A stretch of DNA of 64,000 bases from Aedes albopictus (GCF_035046485.1 NC_085137.1:345640505-345704504), one strand, 5' to 3'. Shown: positions 22,438 to 33,973, counted from the stretch's first letter. A program made the numbers and translations. The notes: generated by a model not told the origin, from the sequence alone.

Positions 22438-22667
22438 TAGCACGAGTCGTACAATTATCCAACGAGGCTTGCCGAGTTGGATAAATACGAAGAGTGCTGA
22501 AAAAATCGAGTTTTGCAACGACTTCCATACACAATTTTATGCAATGATTTTTTCATAATGCAACTCATTTAAGTTGCATAATGTTCATAATGCAACTCAA
22601 ATGAGTTGCATTATGAACATTATACAACTATTTTTCATTATGCTACTCATTTCAGTTGCATAATGAA
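22438..22667. repeat. Hairpin followed by three short palindromes
   Basis: AGCACGAGTCGTA at 22438 pairs with TACGAAGAGTGCT ending at 22498 around TTATCCAACGAG and GAGTTGGATAA. At 22554-22583, 22583-22618 and 22634-22666 come three CATAATGCAACT/AGTTGCATAATG dyads of 30-36 bp in a row. Probably the remains of a foldback element. No coding sequence. Confidence 0.6.
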
Positions 22668-22679
22668 CCAGTTCGGATA

Positions 22680-24006
22680 AAATGATCATTATGATACCGA
22701 AATGAGTTAAATAAAATATAAATTATGATACAGAATTGCATAAAATATGTAATAGTGCTTTGCAAATATTTATAGAATTTGAAAATCTGAAATATTATCC
22801 AAAAATAAAACCTAAAACCAAAACTACTGGGGATGTCGCAAAAAGCAAAGAAAATGTTCAAAAAAAGTGATAGAGCAATAATAGATTATGAATATTTTTG
22901 TTTAATTTTTATTCTAGAACTCATCAATTTATTTTTGTTTTTTCGTCGCAGAAACTTTTCACCCATCCAAACGGTCACACACACTGACTGGACTGGCACT
23001 AGCCGTAGGTAACTGCGAGAAATTCCGGTGGCGAGATCGAGAAGCAAAATTTTATGTCTGTGGTATTATAATCATAAATTTATTTATCCGAAAATATTTT
23101 CTGGCAGCTTTTTGCAGCTTGCCGGTACGGTTTTGTCGGATTTTATCCATTATCGGAAGCAAGCGGCAGCCCGTCGTCGTACTCGTAGCGTAGCACAGGA
23201 GCGTAAGCATACACGCACGTGACGTGATTATCGACCGGGTCGTTTGTTCTCACGAATTGGTACAAAGAGCGTCATTGAGCTAAAACGACCTATCTCAAAA
23301 TCAACTCGGTAATCACCGGTAAATGCTTATAGATCAATCTACGTTATTCTCAGTGACGAATATTAAAAAAAAAATCCTACATTTTCTAATTTTCAATGAA
23401 AGTATTAATAGCGTGTTTGGCAACACTGCTTTCTAACCAATGTTAAATGTAAATATAAGTTAAATTAACCAAATATCAAATGAAATGGTGACAGCCTAGG
23501 TTCTTTTTAACTTTAATCTCATCTCAACTAAAATTTTACAAAAAAAAAAATGAACTGGCAACATTTCAGTCAAACAATACTTTGACCCTGCTCTTCCCTA
23601 TCCATTGCTGCAGTACATTGAAAGCCTTCGAGTGAGCGGAAGCATCCGAGTCGAACTCACTAATGAGAAAATTGAATTTATCTTGTGAAGCTGCCGCAAT
23701 TGCAGAGGGCTACGTCAGTGCGTTTGCCAGCTTTTCTGTGCTGACTATCCGCCTCTCGTACTAAATCGTTATTATTGGGCAAACAGCAGTCGGTGATAAA
23801 GGTTTGTGCCTGTGCGGGCTACACAGAACAGACTAACAGTATCGCACCCACCACCGACCGTTTGCATCGGGAGACTTAATATGATTTCAATTTCCGAAAA
23901 GTTGTTATTCAAGCCTAATAGGTGTTCTGTGCGTGGAATTGTCAAGTGAAATTGTACATACACATCGTACTGATCACAAAAGGGGATGTTGTTGCTGGGT
24001 GCACTG
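22680..24006. other. Low-copy DNA, no gene identified
   Basis: AT-rich to 22920, then more balanced to 24000. It contains two GGCAACA phrases (near 23421 and 23558) like those in the 43571-47130 element. A 64-codon frame at 23028-23222 is Arg-rich at its end but has no motif. Nothing can be called. Confidence 0.4.
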
Positions 24007-24014
24007 CATGTACT

Positions 24015-24417
24015 CAAGGTTGCAACCATTCATTTGCAAAGATTTACATTCATTTGCTATTATCTCAGTTCAGAAGCATGCTATCGAAAAACAATGTATA
24101 AATGAATTTAACCTTGTAGTTTTATCTGAAAGTTTGCCGAATAACATTGGGGTCGCACACGCATTCCAAAGTCGTGAGCGAGCTGTGATGGCAACTTTCC
24201 ACAGCGTGAATGAAATTTTCATTCACCGCGTGGAGAGTTGTCTTCACAGCTCGCTCACGACTTTGGTATACGTTTGCGACCCCAATGTTATTCGGCAAAC
24301 TTTCAGATAAAAATACAAGGTTAAATTCATCCATACATTGTTTTTCGATAGCATGCTTCTGAACTGAGATAATAGCAAATGAATGTAAACCTTTGCAAAT
24401 GAATGGTCGCAACCTTG
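24015..24417. mobile_element. hAT-like palindromic MITE, copy B
   Basis: The ends CAAGGTTGCAACCATTCATT and their inverse are flanked by a perfect 8-bp duplication, CATGTACT (24007-24014 and 24418-24425). The palindrome shares the inner layout of copies A and C (GTCGCACACGCATTCC, then a CTCCACGCGGTGAATG-type centre) but has diverged, so it is a separate subfamily. No transposase. Confidence 0.85.
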
Positions 24418-24425
24418 CATGTACT

Positions 24426-24970
24426 CTCAGGAAGCTCCATTTATGACAAGTACCACTCTCTTGCTTTGATCTTTCGAGTGATGAAACGGTGATACATATG
24501 AGACATCGCTATCAGGTGTGGTGTTGCTTTGTGGCGGTGTGGGATTTGTAATGTGGAAGCAGAACAAGTGTCATAACCGTGTGTGCTGGTAATCTTATAC
24601 CAGTTCAAAGAATTGTCGTTGTGACGACTTCGATGGAAAATATGAACATAGAAAGGATCAACATTTCTACACTGTGAATCTTTCATCTCCATTCCAACAT
24701 TGTATAAAAGTAAGTCTAATCAACATAGTGTTGGCTTTCTTTTATGTATCTCATAAATGGTAGAATTGGATTTACGCAGCGTTGCACATATCCGCTATAA
24801 AAGTTTCATCGGAAAACCATATACAATTATTGTCAGTCATTTCTTAGGTTATTTTCATTTTACTGAATCTCACGTTGATTTAAAATTCAATGCAAGTTAA
24901 ACTTTAGAAACATTTCTAGGACCACGACGCTCATGAAAACCTGTGTGAACGAAGATCTCTTCAAGTTATA
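24426..24970. other. Unassigned sequence, no gene seen
   Basis: No repeats I recognise and no frame with coding character beyond an 83-codon minus-strand frame at 24441-24692 that lacks motifs. Confidence 0.35.
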
Positions 24971-25400
24971 CATACAGGCAAAATCTAGATAACAAAATTT
25001 GTTATTTAATGGTTGTAGGTTAGGTTATGTAATGGTTGTATATTGTTGTTTACCTTTTTCTTTCAGTACTTTCGTAGAGTTTATATCATGTCGAGCAGCA
25101 TGAGCAAAGTTTCATAATAAACGGATAACATACTGTGTTATCTGATATCTAAAGTAATAAACTAAATTTGTTCTTAATTTGGTTGAATAAGCAGGCAACA
25201 TAACAAACAATTATACCCATGATATCATTGAAATACCTCATTATGTTATCATCAGGAGCATCCTGATATCAACTTCTGTAAATCGATTGATTTGAACTGA
25301 TTGAGGACACATTTTGTTATCATAGAGGTATTTCATCGGTCATTGATAACTAACTTCCAATGTTGTTGTCGAGGATGATGCTTCAGAGTTTGAATCATGA

Positions 25401-28245
25401 CAGGGTGTCTAAACATAAGACAAAATAAAGTTCCCTGAGTTTTCCAGGTTTTTCCAGAGGGAAATTTTAAATATTAACCATTATGTGGCCGACAGGGTAT
25501 CCGGGTACCCAGCGCTTATTTAAAAAGCATGGTGTAGAAAAACGCAAAAAGTTTGACGGACACATAACGGTTAACAAATCAAATATTAGCCTAATTTTTA
25601 TAAAATTTCTATACTTCTAAAAAAATATACAATAATATCCTCAAAACTTAAAATAAAAATTTAGGGAAAAATGTGCAAGATTTATTATTCAAGAGATTCC
25701 ACTTCATCGCTGCATTCTTTGAAGAACCGTTTAAGAAAAATCTTTCGAAAATAATGGAAAAATCGGTTGAGGATTATTTCTAATTTTTTCCCAAGGTTCT
25801 TTTGGGTTAATTGCAAAAAAAATGCTCTGACATTTCCACCTACAATGACATCTGAATACTCTAAAAAATCAGGAAAAAACATTCGGGAGTTCAATCAGTA
25901 ATTCCACAGACTATATGCCATTAAAATTCCATATACAGTTTTGAATTTGAACTTGGATGTTTGTACTGTGCTGGTGGTGTAGTAATGTTGAGATTTCAAA
26001 ATTCTACCCATGATTCTTCCTTCAAATCCGTCCAGAATTGGGTTTTGAAATTAAGAAAAATTCAATGATTTTTTTATTTTTAAACGAAAGAGCACCTTTT
26101 TCTGAGCCGCTATGATTTTTTTCAGATTTTTAGAACTTTATTTTGCTATCTAAAATCAGTTTCAAAGAGATTATTTGAAATCACCTTTTGACAGCTGGGC
26201 AACTGCTTGACAGCTCCGCTCAGTACAAAATGCGACGAGGAGTGATTCGACAAATCGCTCCCATACAAATTTCAAATTGATTTTTAAATAGGTTCCCGGG
26301 CACCAAAATTGATGAAAATTTGGATTTCGGCTCAGTTTGGCATGCAGATTCAGAATATGGAATTATCTCAACACCACTAAAGAAGCCAATTCCTTCTTTA
26401 AATTCATTTCCAGTTTCTCGCAGAGTTTTCTCTTGAAATTATCAAAGATTTTTCTTTTCTGGCTTTCTCCAGTTTTTCCAAGTACATCCAGAGATGCATT
26501 TCTGATATTCTACTATCTGTTTACGTGTTATTCTGCTAGAGTACCTACCCCCCGGACTTTCTTCCAGAGTTTCTCACTGGATTCCTCCTGTAGATCTTTC
26601 CAAATGTTTTCCCAAGTTCTTCCAGGAATTTCTCTTAGTGGTTTCGGGATAGTTTTCCAATAGTTTCTCTATAGAGATTTCCCTATAGGGATTTTTGCAG
26701 AAGTTCTTCCAGGGTTTTTTTTTCCAGAGGCAGTTTTCAGATATTTCTCGTGGATTTCCATGCAAGATTTCGCACGTAGTTTATCTCGGGATTAATTTTA
26801 GAGGTTTTCAGAGTTCCTTCTTAAATTTTCTCCTGGGATTGGTCCCAGAACTTTTTCCCGAGACATCCCATTTTCTCTCAGGATTTCTTCCTTAGTTCCT
26901 CTCGTTAGTTTTAAGTCTTTGCAAAGATTTTCGCAAAATTTGACAGGGATTCCTTCAAATACTTTCCAAGGAATTAAATTCAATTTCTTACAAGAAATCT
27001 CGTAAATTATCCCAAGAGATATTCCGAAAAAAAACTCCTGCAAGAACTCCGGGAGTAATTTTCAAAGAAATTCCAAAGAGGAGCATCCAGAATCTCGGGA
27101 TAATTTCTGGTAGAGCTCTGGAAGAGCTCTGAAAATATTAAAATCTGTAAGAAAATAATCTCAGGTGGATCACTGCAAGAAATTAGATAATCAACTACAA
27201 GGAAAAGCATTGGAAAATATCCGAAAAAAAATCACGCAAAGAATTCCATAAGAAATACCAGCAGTAGCTCCTTCAGAGATCCCAGAAGACTCTCTAAAAT
27301 ATCTTAGTAAAAAGTCCAGGATAAATTCAGAAAAAACTCTGAGACATCCCATGATCAACACCGGAAGGAATCTTTCTCTTAGAAGCTCCGAGGAATCTCA
27401 AAAGAAATCCCGCGACAAAATTTAGGAAAAGAAATCCCGCGACAAAATTTGGGACAAAATTTCGGAAGAAATCCCGGAAGGAGTTCCAGTAGAAAATTAG
27501 TGAAAAACTCCTTAAACCGTTGGAGGATCTTTAGTAGAAATCCCAGGAAACTCCTTCAAGAGGAATTCCGAGAGAAACTCTAACAGAATTTCCGCAATAA
27601 TATCTGCGGTATATCCTGAGAGAAACTGTTGTGGAGATCTCGGGATGAATCCTGGTAGAACCCGAGGGAGCAATTCCAGGAAAATCTCTAGAGAAATGCT
27701 GTATGATCCCCGTAAAAATTCCAGAAGAAATCAATCGGAATTCCGGAAGATTCTCAGGGATGAATCCCGGAAAGAAATGTTCGAATCTATGAAAATGCTG
27801 GTAGGAATCCGGAAGAATTTCCGGAAGGAATTCAAAAAGGATTACCAAGACATATGGCGTGAAAAATACGGAAGAAATCTTGTATAAAAAACTCTGGGAA
27901 GAATTTCAAGAGGTATTTCCAAAGAAATTCCAAAAAGAAAGTCTGACAGAATTTCTGGAAAAAACCGTAATAGCCGATATTTTAGATGGATACACTAACC
28001 CTAAATAATCGAAAACTTTTTTATTCATACCCATGATGTAGAAAACTCTGTAGTAGATCTACAAGAAAAAAATTCGCTACTTTTTATTCATCCGACCCAA
28101 TGTTTTGTTGTTTTTTTTTCATTGGTCCAAAATTTCCCTGATGAGTCTTCACGATATTCCCTGAGTATTCCAGGTTTTTCCCTGTTAAATAAAATTCCCT
28201 GAGGATTGCTGGTTTTCCAGGTTTTTCCAGGTAGTAGACACCCTG
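25401..28245. mobile_element. TIR element with CAGGGTGTCT ends, carrying a 12-bp array
   Basis: The perfect 10-bp inverted ends CAGGGTGTCT (25401-25410) and AGACACCCTG (28236-28245) are flanked by the 5-bp direct repeat CATGA. Near both ends sit TTCCCTGAG and TTTTCCAGGTTTTTCCAG phrases. The interior includes a 12-bp-period array at about 26560-27960. No transposase motif is visible, so it appears non-autonomous. The superfamily is not decided. Confidence 0.7.
26560..27960. repeat. 12-bp-period array that flips orientation
   Basis: To about 27030 the units run TTCCTCCAGG style; beyond it they run GGAATTCC and GAAATCCC style on the same strand, so the two halves are inverted. Frames of up to 108 codons are by-products. 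Confidence 0.65.
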
Positions 28246-28402
28246 CATGAATTATCAAGGTGATAACACAAAATTGTTAAATGAGTTCTGGGGTGAGCAC
28301 TATAGCTATCATTTTGTTATGGAGCTGTTATTCGACTTTGCTTTGCTCTGAAATACATTGAATTTCAACAGAACAATGTCAAAATATTGTAAACAAGTGA
28401 TG

Positions 28403-28531
28403 TACAGAGCCCGTACTGGAACTGATCAGGAAGCTCGCTCGAGAATAAGCAATTAACACCTCCTATTCCTCTGAAACCACTTGAAACCCCCTTGAAACTC
28501 TCAAAGCCACCATTGAAAACCCCTGAAACCT
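28403..28531. repeat. 129-bp duplicated block, copy 1
   Basis: TACAGAGCCCGTACTGGAAC through CCCTGAAACCT recurs at 30009-30141 at roughly 90% identity by eye. It includes AAGCTCGCTCGAGAATAAGC and leads into a GAAACC-rich array with a 12-bp feel (28480-28690). Confidence 0.75.
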
Positions 28532-28690
28532 AAAACGTCTTGAAACATCTCTCAAACTTTGTTGAAATCAACCTGAAACCAACGAAAATCAATTCCAGTT
28601 ACCCTGAAACTCTCTGAAATCGTCCGAAATCTTCTTAACCGCCTTGTAATGTCTTGAAACCTTTCAGAAACGTCCGTTAAAACCTTCCTG
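28480..28690. repeat. CTTGAAACC-type short-period array
   Basis: CCTTGAAACTC, CTTGAAACATC, CCTGAAACCAAC and similar words follow each other every 10-25 bp. The composition differs from the GGAATTCC arrays. It directly follows the 129-bp block. Confidence 0.55.
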
Positions 28691-28699
28691 AAAGCACCC

Positions 28700-29410
28700 T
28701 GAAGCCTCATGAATCCTCTAGGAATTCTCGGAGGACTTTCAAGAAAAAGTACTGGAAAAATTCCAGTAAGAGGAAGTCCTAATAAAAGTTCCTTCAGGAA
28801 TTTTTCCTGGTATTCTACGAGAAATTCCTCAAGGAATCCTTGCAGAAATTACTGGAGGATGACGTGGAACAATTGCTGGCGCTGGAAGTGTTCGTATAGA
28901 AATCCTCTGGATCAATCCCAGCAAGGGTTTCCAGAGCAATACCAGCAAGCATTCCAGAAGGAATTCCAAGCAGATTTTTTCCAAGAATTCCTTATGGAAT
29001 ACCTCCAAGGAGACCACTTGAAGTTCCTCCAAATTCCTTCTGAGACAAATTCCTTCTGAGATTTCTCCAAGGATTTCTTTAGAAAATTTTCTCGGAATTC
29101 CTCCTGGAATGTCTGGATTCCTCCAGATCTTTTTTTTTTTCTTGTGAAACCACAAGGAATTTCTCCATGGATTCCAAGGGGTCCTCATAGCATTCCTATG
29201 CGGAATTCTCCAAAAATGCCTGCTGGGACTCCTCAGAAAATACCTCCAAAGAATTCTTTTGATGTTTCTCCGGAAATTGCTGCTATTGTAACTTAAGCGA
29301 TGTGGGTAAGCTTACCTCTAGGAATCGCCCATGCATTCAGAAATTACTACTATGATTCCTTCAGGAAATCTTACTTGAATTTCTTAAGCATTTTCTCCTA
29401 GCACACCTCA
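28700..29410. repeat. 12-bp-period array, mixed orientation
   Basis: The GGAATTCTCGGAGG style up to about 28990 turns into TTCCTCCAAGG style after it. Frames of 116 and 119 codons on opposite strands over the same bases show that none is a real gene. Confidence 0.65.
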
Positions 29411-29437
29411 AATCTTTGCTCTTGAGAGTCCTCCAGG

Positions 29438-29840
29438 CAAGGATGGGAACACTCACTTGCAAAGAGTTACACTCACTTGCGGTTTTCTCAGCTCATAAGC
29501 ATGCAATCAAGAAACGATGTATGGATGACTCTTGCCTTATAGTTTTATCTAAAACTTTGCCGAATAGATGAGGGGTCGAAAACGCATGCCGAAATCGTGA
29601 GGGAGCTGCGAAGACAACTTTCCAAGAGATGAATGTAAATTATACTCACTTCGTGGAGAGTTGCTTTCACCGCTCTGTCACGACTTCGGTATTCGTGTGC
29701 GAACCCTACTCTATTCGGGAAACTTTTAGACAAAACCACAAGGCAGAAGTCGTCCATACATCGTTTCTTGATTGCACGCTTCTGAGCTGAGAAAATGGCA
29801 AGTGAGTGCAACTCTTTGCAAGTGAATGTTCCCATCCCTG
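29438..29840. mobile_element. hAT-like palindromic MITE, copy C
   Basis: The ends CAAGGATGGGAACACTCACT and, inverted, CAGGGATGGGAACATTCACT are flanked by CCTCCAGG (29430-29437) and CCTTAAGG (29841-29848), a decayed 8-bp duplication. Closely related to copy A. It interrupts a 12-bp array. No transposase. Confidence 0.78.
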
Positions 29841-29849
29841 CCTTAAGGA

Positions 29850-31310
29850 GGGAACCTTTTGAGGAATTTCTGGAAGAATCCGAGTAGGCATTTTGGAGAA
29901 ATTCCAAGAATTTCCGGAGAAACCCTTCGGAAACTCCCTGTAGAAATCACAGAAGAATCTTCTGCAGGAAATCCAGCGAGCATTCGTAGAGAAATTTCTG
30001 AACAAACCTACAGAGCCCGTACTGGAGCTGATCAGGGAGCTCGTTCGAGAATAAGCAATTAACACCTCCTATTCCTCCGAAACCACTTGACACCCCCTTG
30101 AAATTCTATTGAAAGCCACCATTGAAAAACCCCCGAAACCTCCTAGGAGAAATGCCAAGAGGAATAATCCATGCAGAAATCTCCTTAGGATTTGCGAGAA
30201 GAAATTACTAGAATAATTATAGCGGGATTTTATGGAAATCTCTTTAAGAATTCATGGAGAAATCCTTGAGAAATCCATGTACGAATCACAGGAGGAATTA
30301 CTGGAATAATCCTCAGATGATTTTTTTCAACAATCCCAGCAGGAATTTCTAAAGAATCCCATCAGATATTCGTGGAGGAATTCTAAGGAGATTTTTTTGA
30401 GAAATTTTCAGCGGATTTTTTTTTTTATTTTTGGATAAGCCTCTGCAGGAGTTACCAGAATAATCATGAGAATTTTCTAGAGGGATTTCTGAATAATTCC
30501 AAAGGAAAAATTCCTCGAGAAATTCCTGAAAGAATCCATAGAAAAGTGAAGAAGTTCCAAAAAACAAAAACGCATGGAGTGGAGTACATGTTAAATGAAT
30601 AAATACTTAGAAGAAATTTGTTGAGGAATTCCAACTGAAGTCATTCAAGGCATTCTTGCAAAGAACTAGTTCCTGCTGAAATTCCAGAAAAAAAAATCAA
30701 AATCCTGACAGATTGATTTTTTAGGAGGAATTGGCGGAGGAATCCCACGAAAATTTTCTACCGAGGACATTTTTGATGAAATTCTGAAAGAATCCCTGAT
30801 TGAACTTCCGGAGGAATCCCTGTATAAATTCCTGCAAGAATCAGTGAAGGAATTCCAGCGAGAGTTAATGTTTTGATATAATCCCTGGTGAAATTCCTGG
30901 AGGAAATCGTGGAGAAACCGCTGATGAAATTTCTAGAGCAATCTCTTATGAATTTCCTGAAGCAACTTCTGGAGAAATCCAGCAGAAAAAATCTTGGTGG
31001 AATGGATCCCTAGGAGAATGCCTGTAGGTGTCACTGGAGGAATTCCTGTAGAAATGCATGACGAATCCTGTATGTGATTCTGTAGCAATTCCTTAAAGAA
31101 TTTCTGAAATTCCTACGTAAAATTCAAAGGTATCCCAGGAGGAAGGAGGCACTTCAGAAATTAAGAACAGCTAGATAAAGCTCTGGATAAATGCCTAGGA
31201 TAATCTTGAGAAATTTCCAGAGCAATTATTGTAGAAATCCAGAGGAAGAAAATCTTGAAGAAAATCATGAAAGAATGTTTAAGAAACGTCTGAAGATTTT
31301 TCTAAAGAAA
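29850..31310. repeat. 12-bp-period array, GGAATTCCTGGA orientation
   Basis: About 1.4 kb of drifted units such as GGAATTCCTGCAAGAATC, interrupted by the second copy of the 129-bp block at 30009-30141. Confidence 0.7.
30009..30141. repeat. 129-bp duplicated block, copy 2
   Basis: Matches 28403-28531 in the same orientation with scattered substitutions and small indels. It probably belongs to a dispersed family and is not a simple tandem duplication, since a MITE and array lie between the copies. Confidence 0.75.
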
Positions 31311-31780
31311 TACATGAAATAGATTGCACTTTAATTTAAAGCATGTAGATACTTGGCAGATTTTTTTTGAGCAATTCCTACTAAAGTCATTCAAAGAATT
31401 CCTGCAAGAATCGCGTTTTTGCAAGGATCCAGAAAAATTTCATAAAACTATCAAAGAATTTCACGAGGGCCTCATTGAGGTGTCCCTGGAGATATGTTTA
31501 GAGTCGACCAGATATTTCTTAACAAACCCAATAAGTTTAACAATTTTTCCTAATTGTTTTGGTATTTTTTCATCAAAAACATTTATTATTTGACGGGTCA
31601 ACGCGCACTGTGACAAAAGGAAAAAATTAGATTTGTTCCGACTTATTAAAAAAAACAGGAATTTTCTTGAATCTTCTTTTGGAAAATTATGCATTTAGCA
31701 AAACAGAAGGTACCTCAGAAATTTCCTTTAAAATATGTCCTCAAAAAACAGTGATTCACTCCCGCCAAGTAGCCTTACAG
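31311..31780. other. Array-derived AT-rich sequence, no gene
   Basis: The start keeps faint 12-bp phrases. The rest (31500-31760) is AT-rich and unique by eye. An 89-codon frame at 31324-31593 begins in array-like sequence (EFLQES-type words) and is not credible as a gene. Confidence 0.4.
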
Positions 31781-31965
31781 CAAGAAAATTCTAGATAAAG
31801 TGCTGGAAGAAGCCCGGGATGATTTTTTTGAAAAATGTTGGAAGAAATTTTGAAATTTCCAAGAGATTCAGGGAGGAATTTCTGGAGAAACCATTTGAAG
31901 AATTTCAGGAAGGATTCTATGACGAAGTGGCAGGAAAAGTTCATAAACAAACTTTGGGAAAATAC
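31781..31965. repeat. 12-bp-period array, short
   Basis: AAATTTCTGGAGAAACC-type units in GGAATTCC orientation, ending at the insertion described next. Confidence 0.55.
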
Positions 31966-31966
31966 T

Positions 31967-33147
31967 TCTGAAACAGATTCGAAATTAATTGAGCATGAGC
32001 ATGAGCATGATTGACCGCCCGCGGTTGCTCCTCTGTTATTGCAAGGACAGCTGCATTTACACAAAGAACCAACAGATAATGCTTGGGACTAGCCTTCTCC
32101 TCATTGTGTAAATGCTGGCATCCCAAAACTTTTTAAAAAGCAATACCAGCGCCGGCCGCGTCCGAATGCAGGTCAATTGAGGATAGGGAAGGAAGTGATG
32201 ACGTGATTCTCGCTTAGGCCAATAACCGAGGAATTCTCTGCGTTACTACGAGTAAACACTAGGAGTTTGGATACGGGAAGGGATGATTTGTTTTGGTAAC
32301 CAAATTGCTATAATTACCAGACCGATTCTTGTTTTGCTATGAACGATGCACTCGCGAAAAGTTGAAAACGTCCTCACATACGCGACATGTCAGGGAATAA
32401 TGTCCACCGCACAATCAATTCGAGAAAACAAAACCGCATCTACTGTTAGCTGGCGTCGTACGGCTGATCCCGGATACCACACTCACGCCCCGATCACTAT
32501 ATTTTAACTACCGGGTGGCTTGCAGCCATTTCATTTTTTTATATCAAAAAGTTCGCGTAAAACGAAGTTCGCAAAAATAAGAAACGGAAGAAACACACAT
32601 CAACATACGTGGAATTACGAAATTACGAAACAGAACACGCGAAATTACGAAACTCGGCTCGAAGAAATCGACGCGGACACCGTGGTCTACCACTGAATCG
32701 TACGGTAATCTTAATCTTTCTACAAAGGAGATGCTTCGCCGTTTTGATCGCTGCTTGTAAATCTGAAATAGAAAATAGTATTAAATGGTGATACGTTCAC
32801 AACAGTTATATTTTTTGTAAATTGTTATTAACACATGGGAAAAAATTACCTGCATCCCTCTGAAACAAACGGTACATTAGCAGTGAAAAACAAATTACAA
32901 AAATAGAATAAAAAACAATTAATAAACAAAAACAGTAAAAAAGTAAACCAAAGTTTGATCCTGCATTTAAATTAATCAGACTGAAAAATAGCAAGATTAA
33001 AATTTGGTATGATATGGTAGATCTTACGCCGTTACGCACCATTCCAAGGTGATCTACCCACGTAACGGGTGCACTTCTGAAACAGATTCGAAACAGATTC
33101 GATTCGAATTCTTTTGAATCTTCTGAAACAGATTCGAAATTAATTGT
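31967..33147 (-). mobile_element. Retroposon-like insert bounded by long direct repeats
   Basis: TTCTGAAACAGATTCGAAAT precedes the insert at about 31967, and the same phrase, partly re-duplicated, follows at about 33067-33147. The insert's left edge is a hexamer tail (GAGCAT repeats, 31991-32008). This is what a minus-strand non-LTR element with a (ATGCTC)n tail would show. The right edge, its 5' end, is ACGTGGGTAGATCACCTTGG on minus. No RT frame is seen in about 1.07 kb. The right-hand copy of the duplication is rearranged, so the call is moderate. Confidence 0.5.
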
Positions 33148-33184
33148 AGAAAAAGTTTCAGAAGTATTTTTTGATCTAAAAATG

Positions 33185-33336
33185 TTAAGTTCATACAATC
33201 TCGAAAAAAAAAATCATAACGAATTCCAATAAAATTCTGGTGGAATTCTGAAAGATATTTGCCAAGATGCCAAAACGAAGCCCTAGATAATCCTGGAGAA
33301 TTCACGGAGAACTTCTGGAAGAAATTCCTGAAGAAA
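33185..33336. repeat. 12-bp-period array; continues at 33656-33760
   Basis: GGAATTCTGAAAG and AATTCCTGAAGAAA units, interrupted by the 293-bp element at 33350-33642 and resuming behind it. Confidence 0.55.
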
Positions 33337-33349
33337 TTTAAAGATCAAT

Positions 33350-33642
33350 ACTGTTGGAAATCGACTGTAATCTTGACTCTATAGATTAACGGCTACGCAG
33401 TCTTAGGGTTCAAAAACGAGTTTTATTATTTACTCGACGTTTCGACACGGGGATAGTGTCTTCCTCAGGAGGGAAATAAATATTAACGTTTTTGGTCAAA
33501 TGTTTTGTCTAACTTTAACGGTCTCGTTTTGTGTCGTTTATGGTACATGCTTACACTTCGGGATCACTTAAACAAAAACGTCGGATGAATAATAAAACTC
33601 GTTTTTTGAACCCTAAGACTGCGTAGTCGTTAATCTATAGAG
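33350..33642. mobile_element. 293-bp insert with 13-bp duplication and inner inverted repeat
   Basis: TTTAAAGATCAAT at 33337-33349 and 33643-33655 is a perfect 13-bp direct repeat. Inside, CTCTATAGATTAACGGCTAC (from 33377) is mirrored by GTAGTCGTTAATCTATAGAG at the right end, with about 50 bp of inverted match including AGTCTTAGGGTTC. The left inverted repeat starts 26 bp inside the element, the right one exactly at the boundary. No coding sequence. Confidence 0.65.
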
Positions 33643-33973
33643 TTTAAAGATCAATTTCCGGCATTTTATGAAAACTCTGGGAGTTCCTGGAAAATCCCAA
33701 GACCATTGAGGAATTCAAAAGTAAAGTCCTGGTGGAGTAATTCCATGAGAAATTAAGGCGAAACTGCAAGCATTTTCTCATTTTTTGGATTATGATTTTT
33801 TTTTATTAAATAATGAAGTGATAATTTCAAATTCGCTTTCCATACACATGTAGAGGAAGGATCAAAGTATCTTCTGAGTTTTTTTTTCCTGGGGGACACT
33901 GTTTTTTATTTTTACTAAAAAAAAACATGTTCAAACATAATTTCGAAAAAAATGGTCTTAAGAAAAATGAATA

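Larger units (their letters stand above)
24971..28370. mobile_element. ATAAC-rich element, split by a 2.85-kb insertion
   Basis: GATAACAAAATTTGTTATTT near 24989, TTATGTTATCATCAGG near 25242 and, after the insertion, GGTGATAACACAAAATTGTT near 28259 share one sequence style. It resumes across the CATGA duplication at 25396-25400 and 28246-28250. I cannot place its own ends, so limits are approximate. Confidence 0.4.

Noticed and set aside
24122..24412. 96-codon frame similar in translation to frames at 23933-24310 and 29545-29907, as if a gene family
   Set aside because: The similarity is that of MITE copies; the frames run through both arms of palindromic elements, so opposite strands give near-identical peptides.
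33350..33642. Solo LTR starting near TGTTGGAAATC
   Set aside because: The right end is CTATAGAG, not a CA terminus, and the block has internal inverted repeats, so an LTR does not fit.
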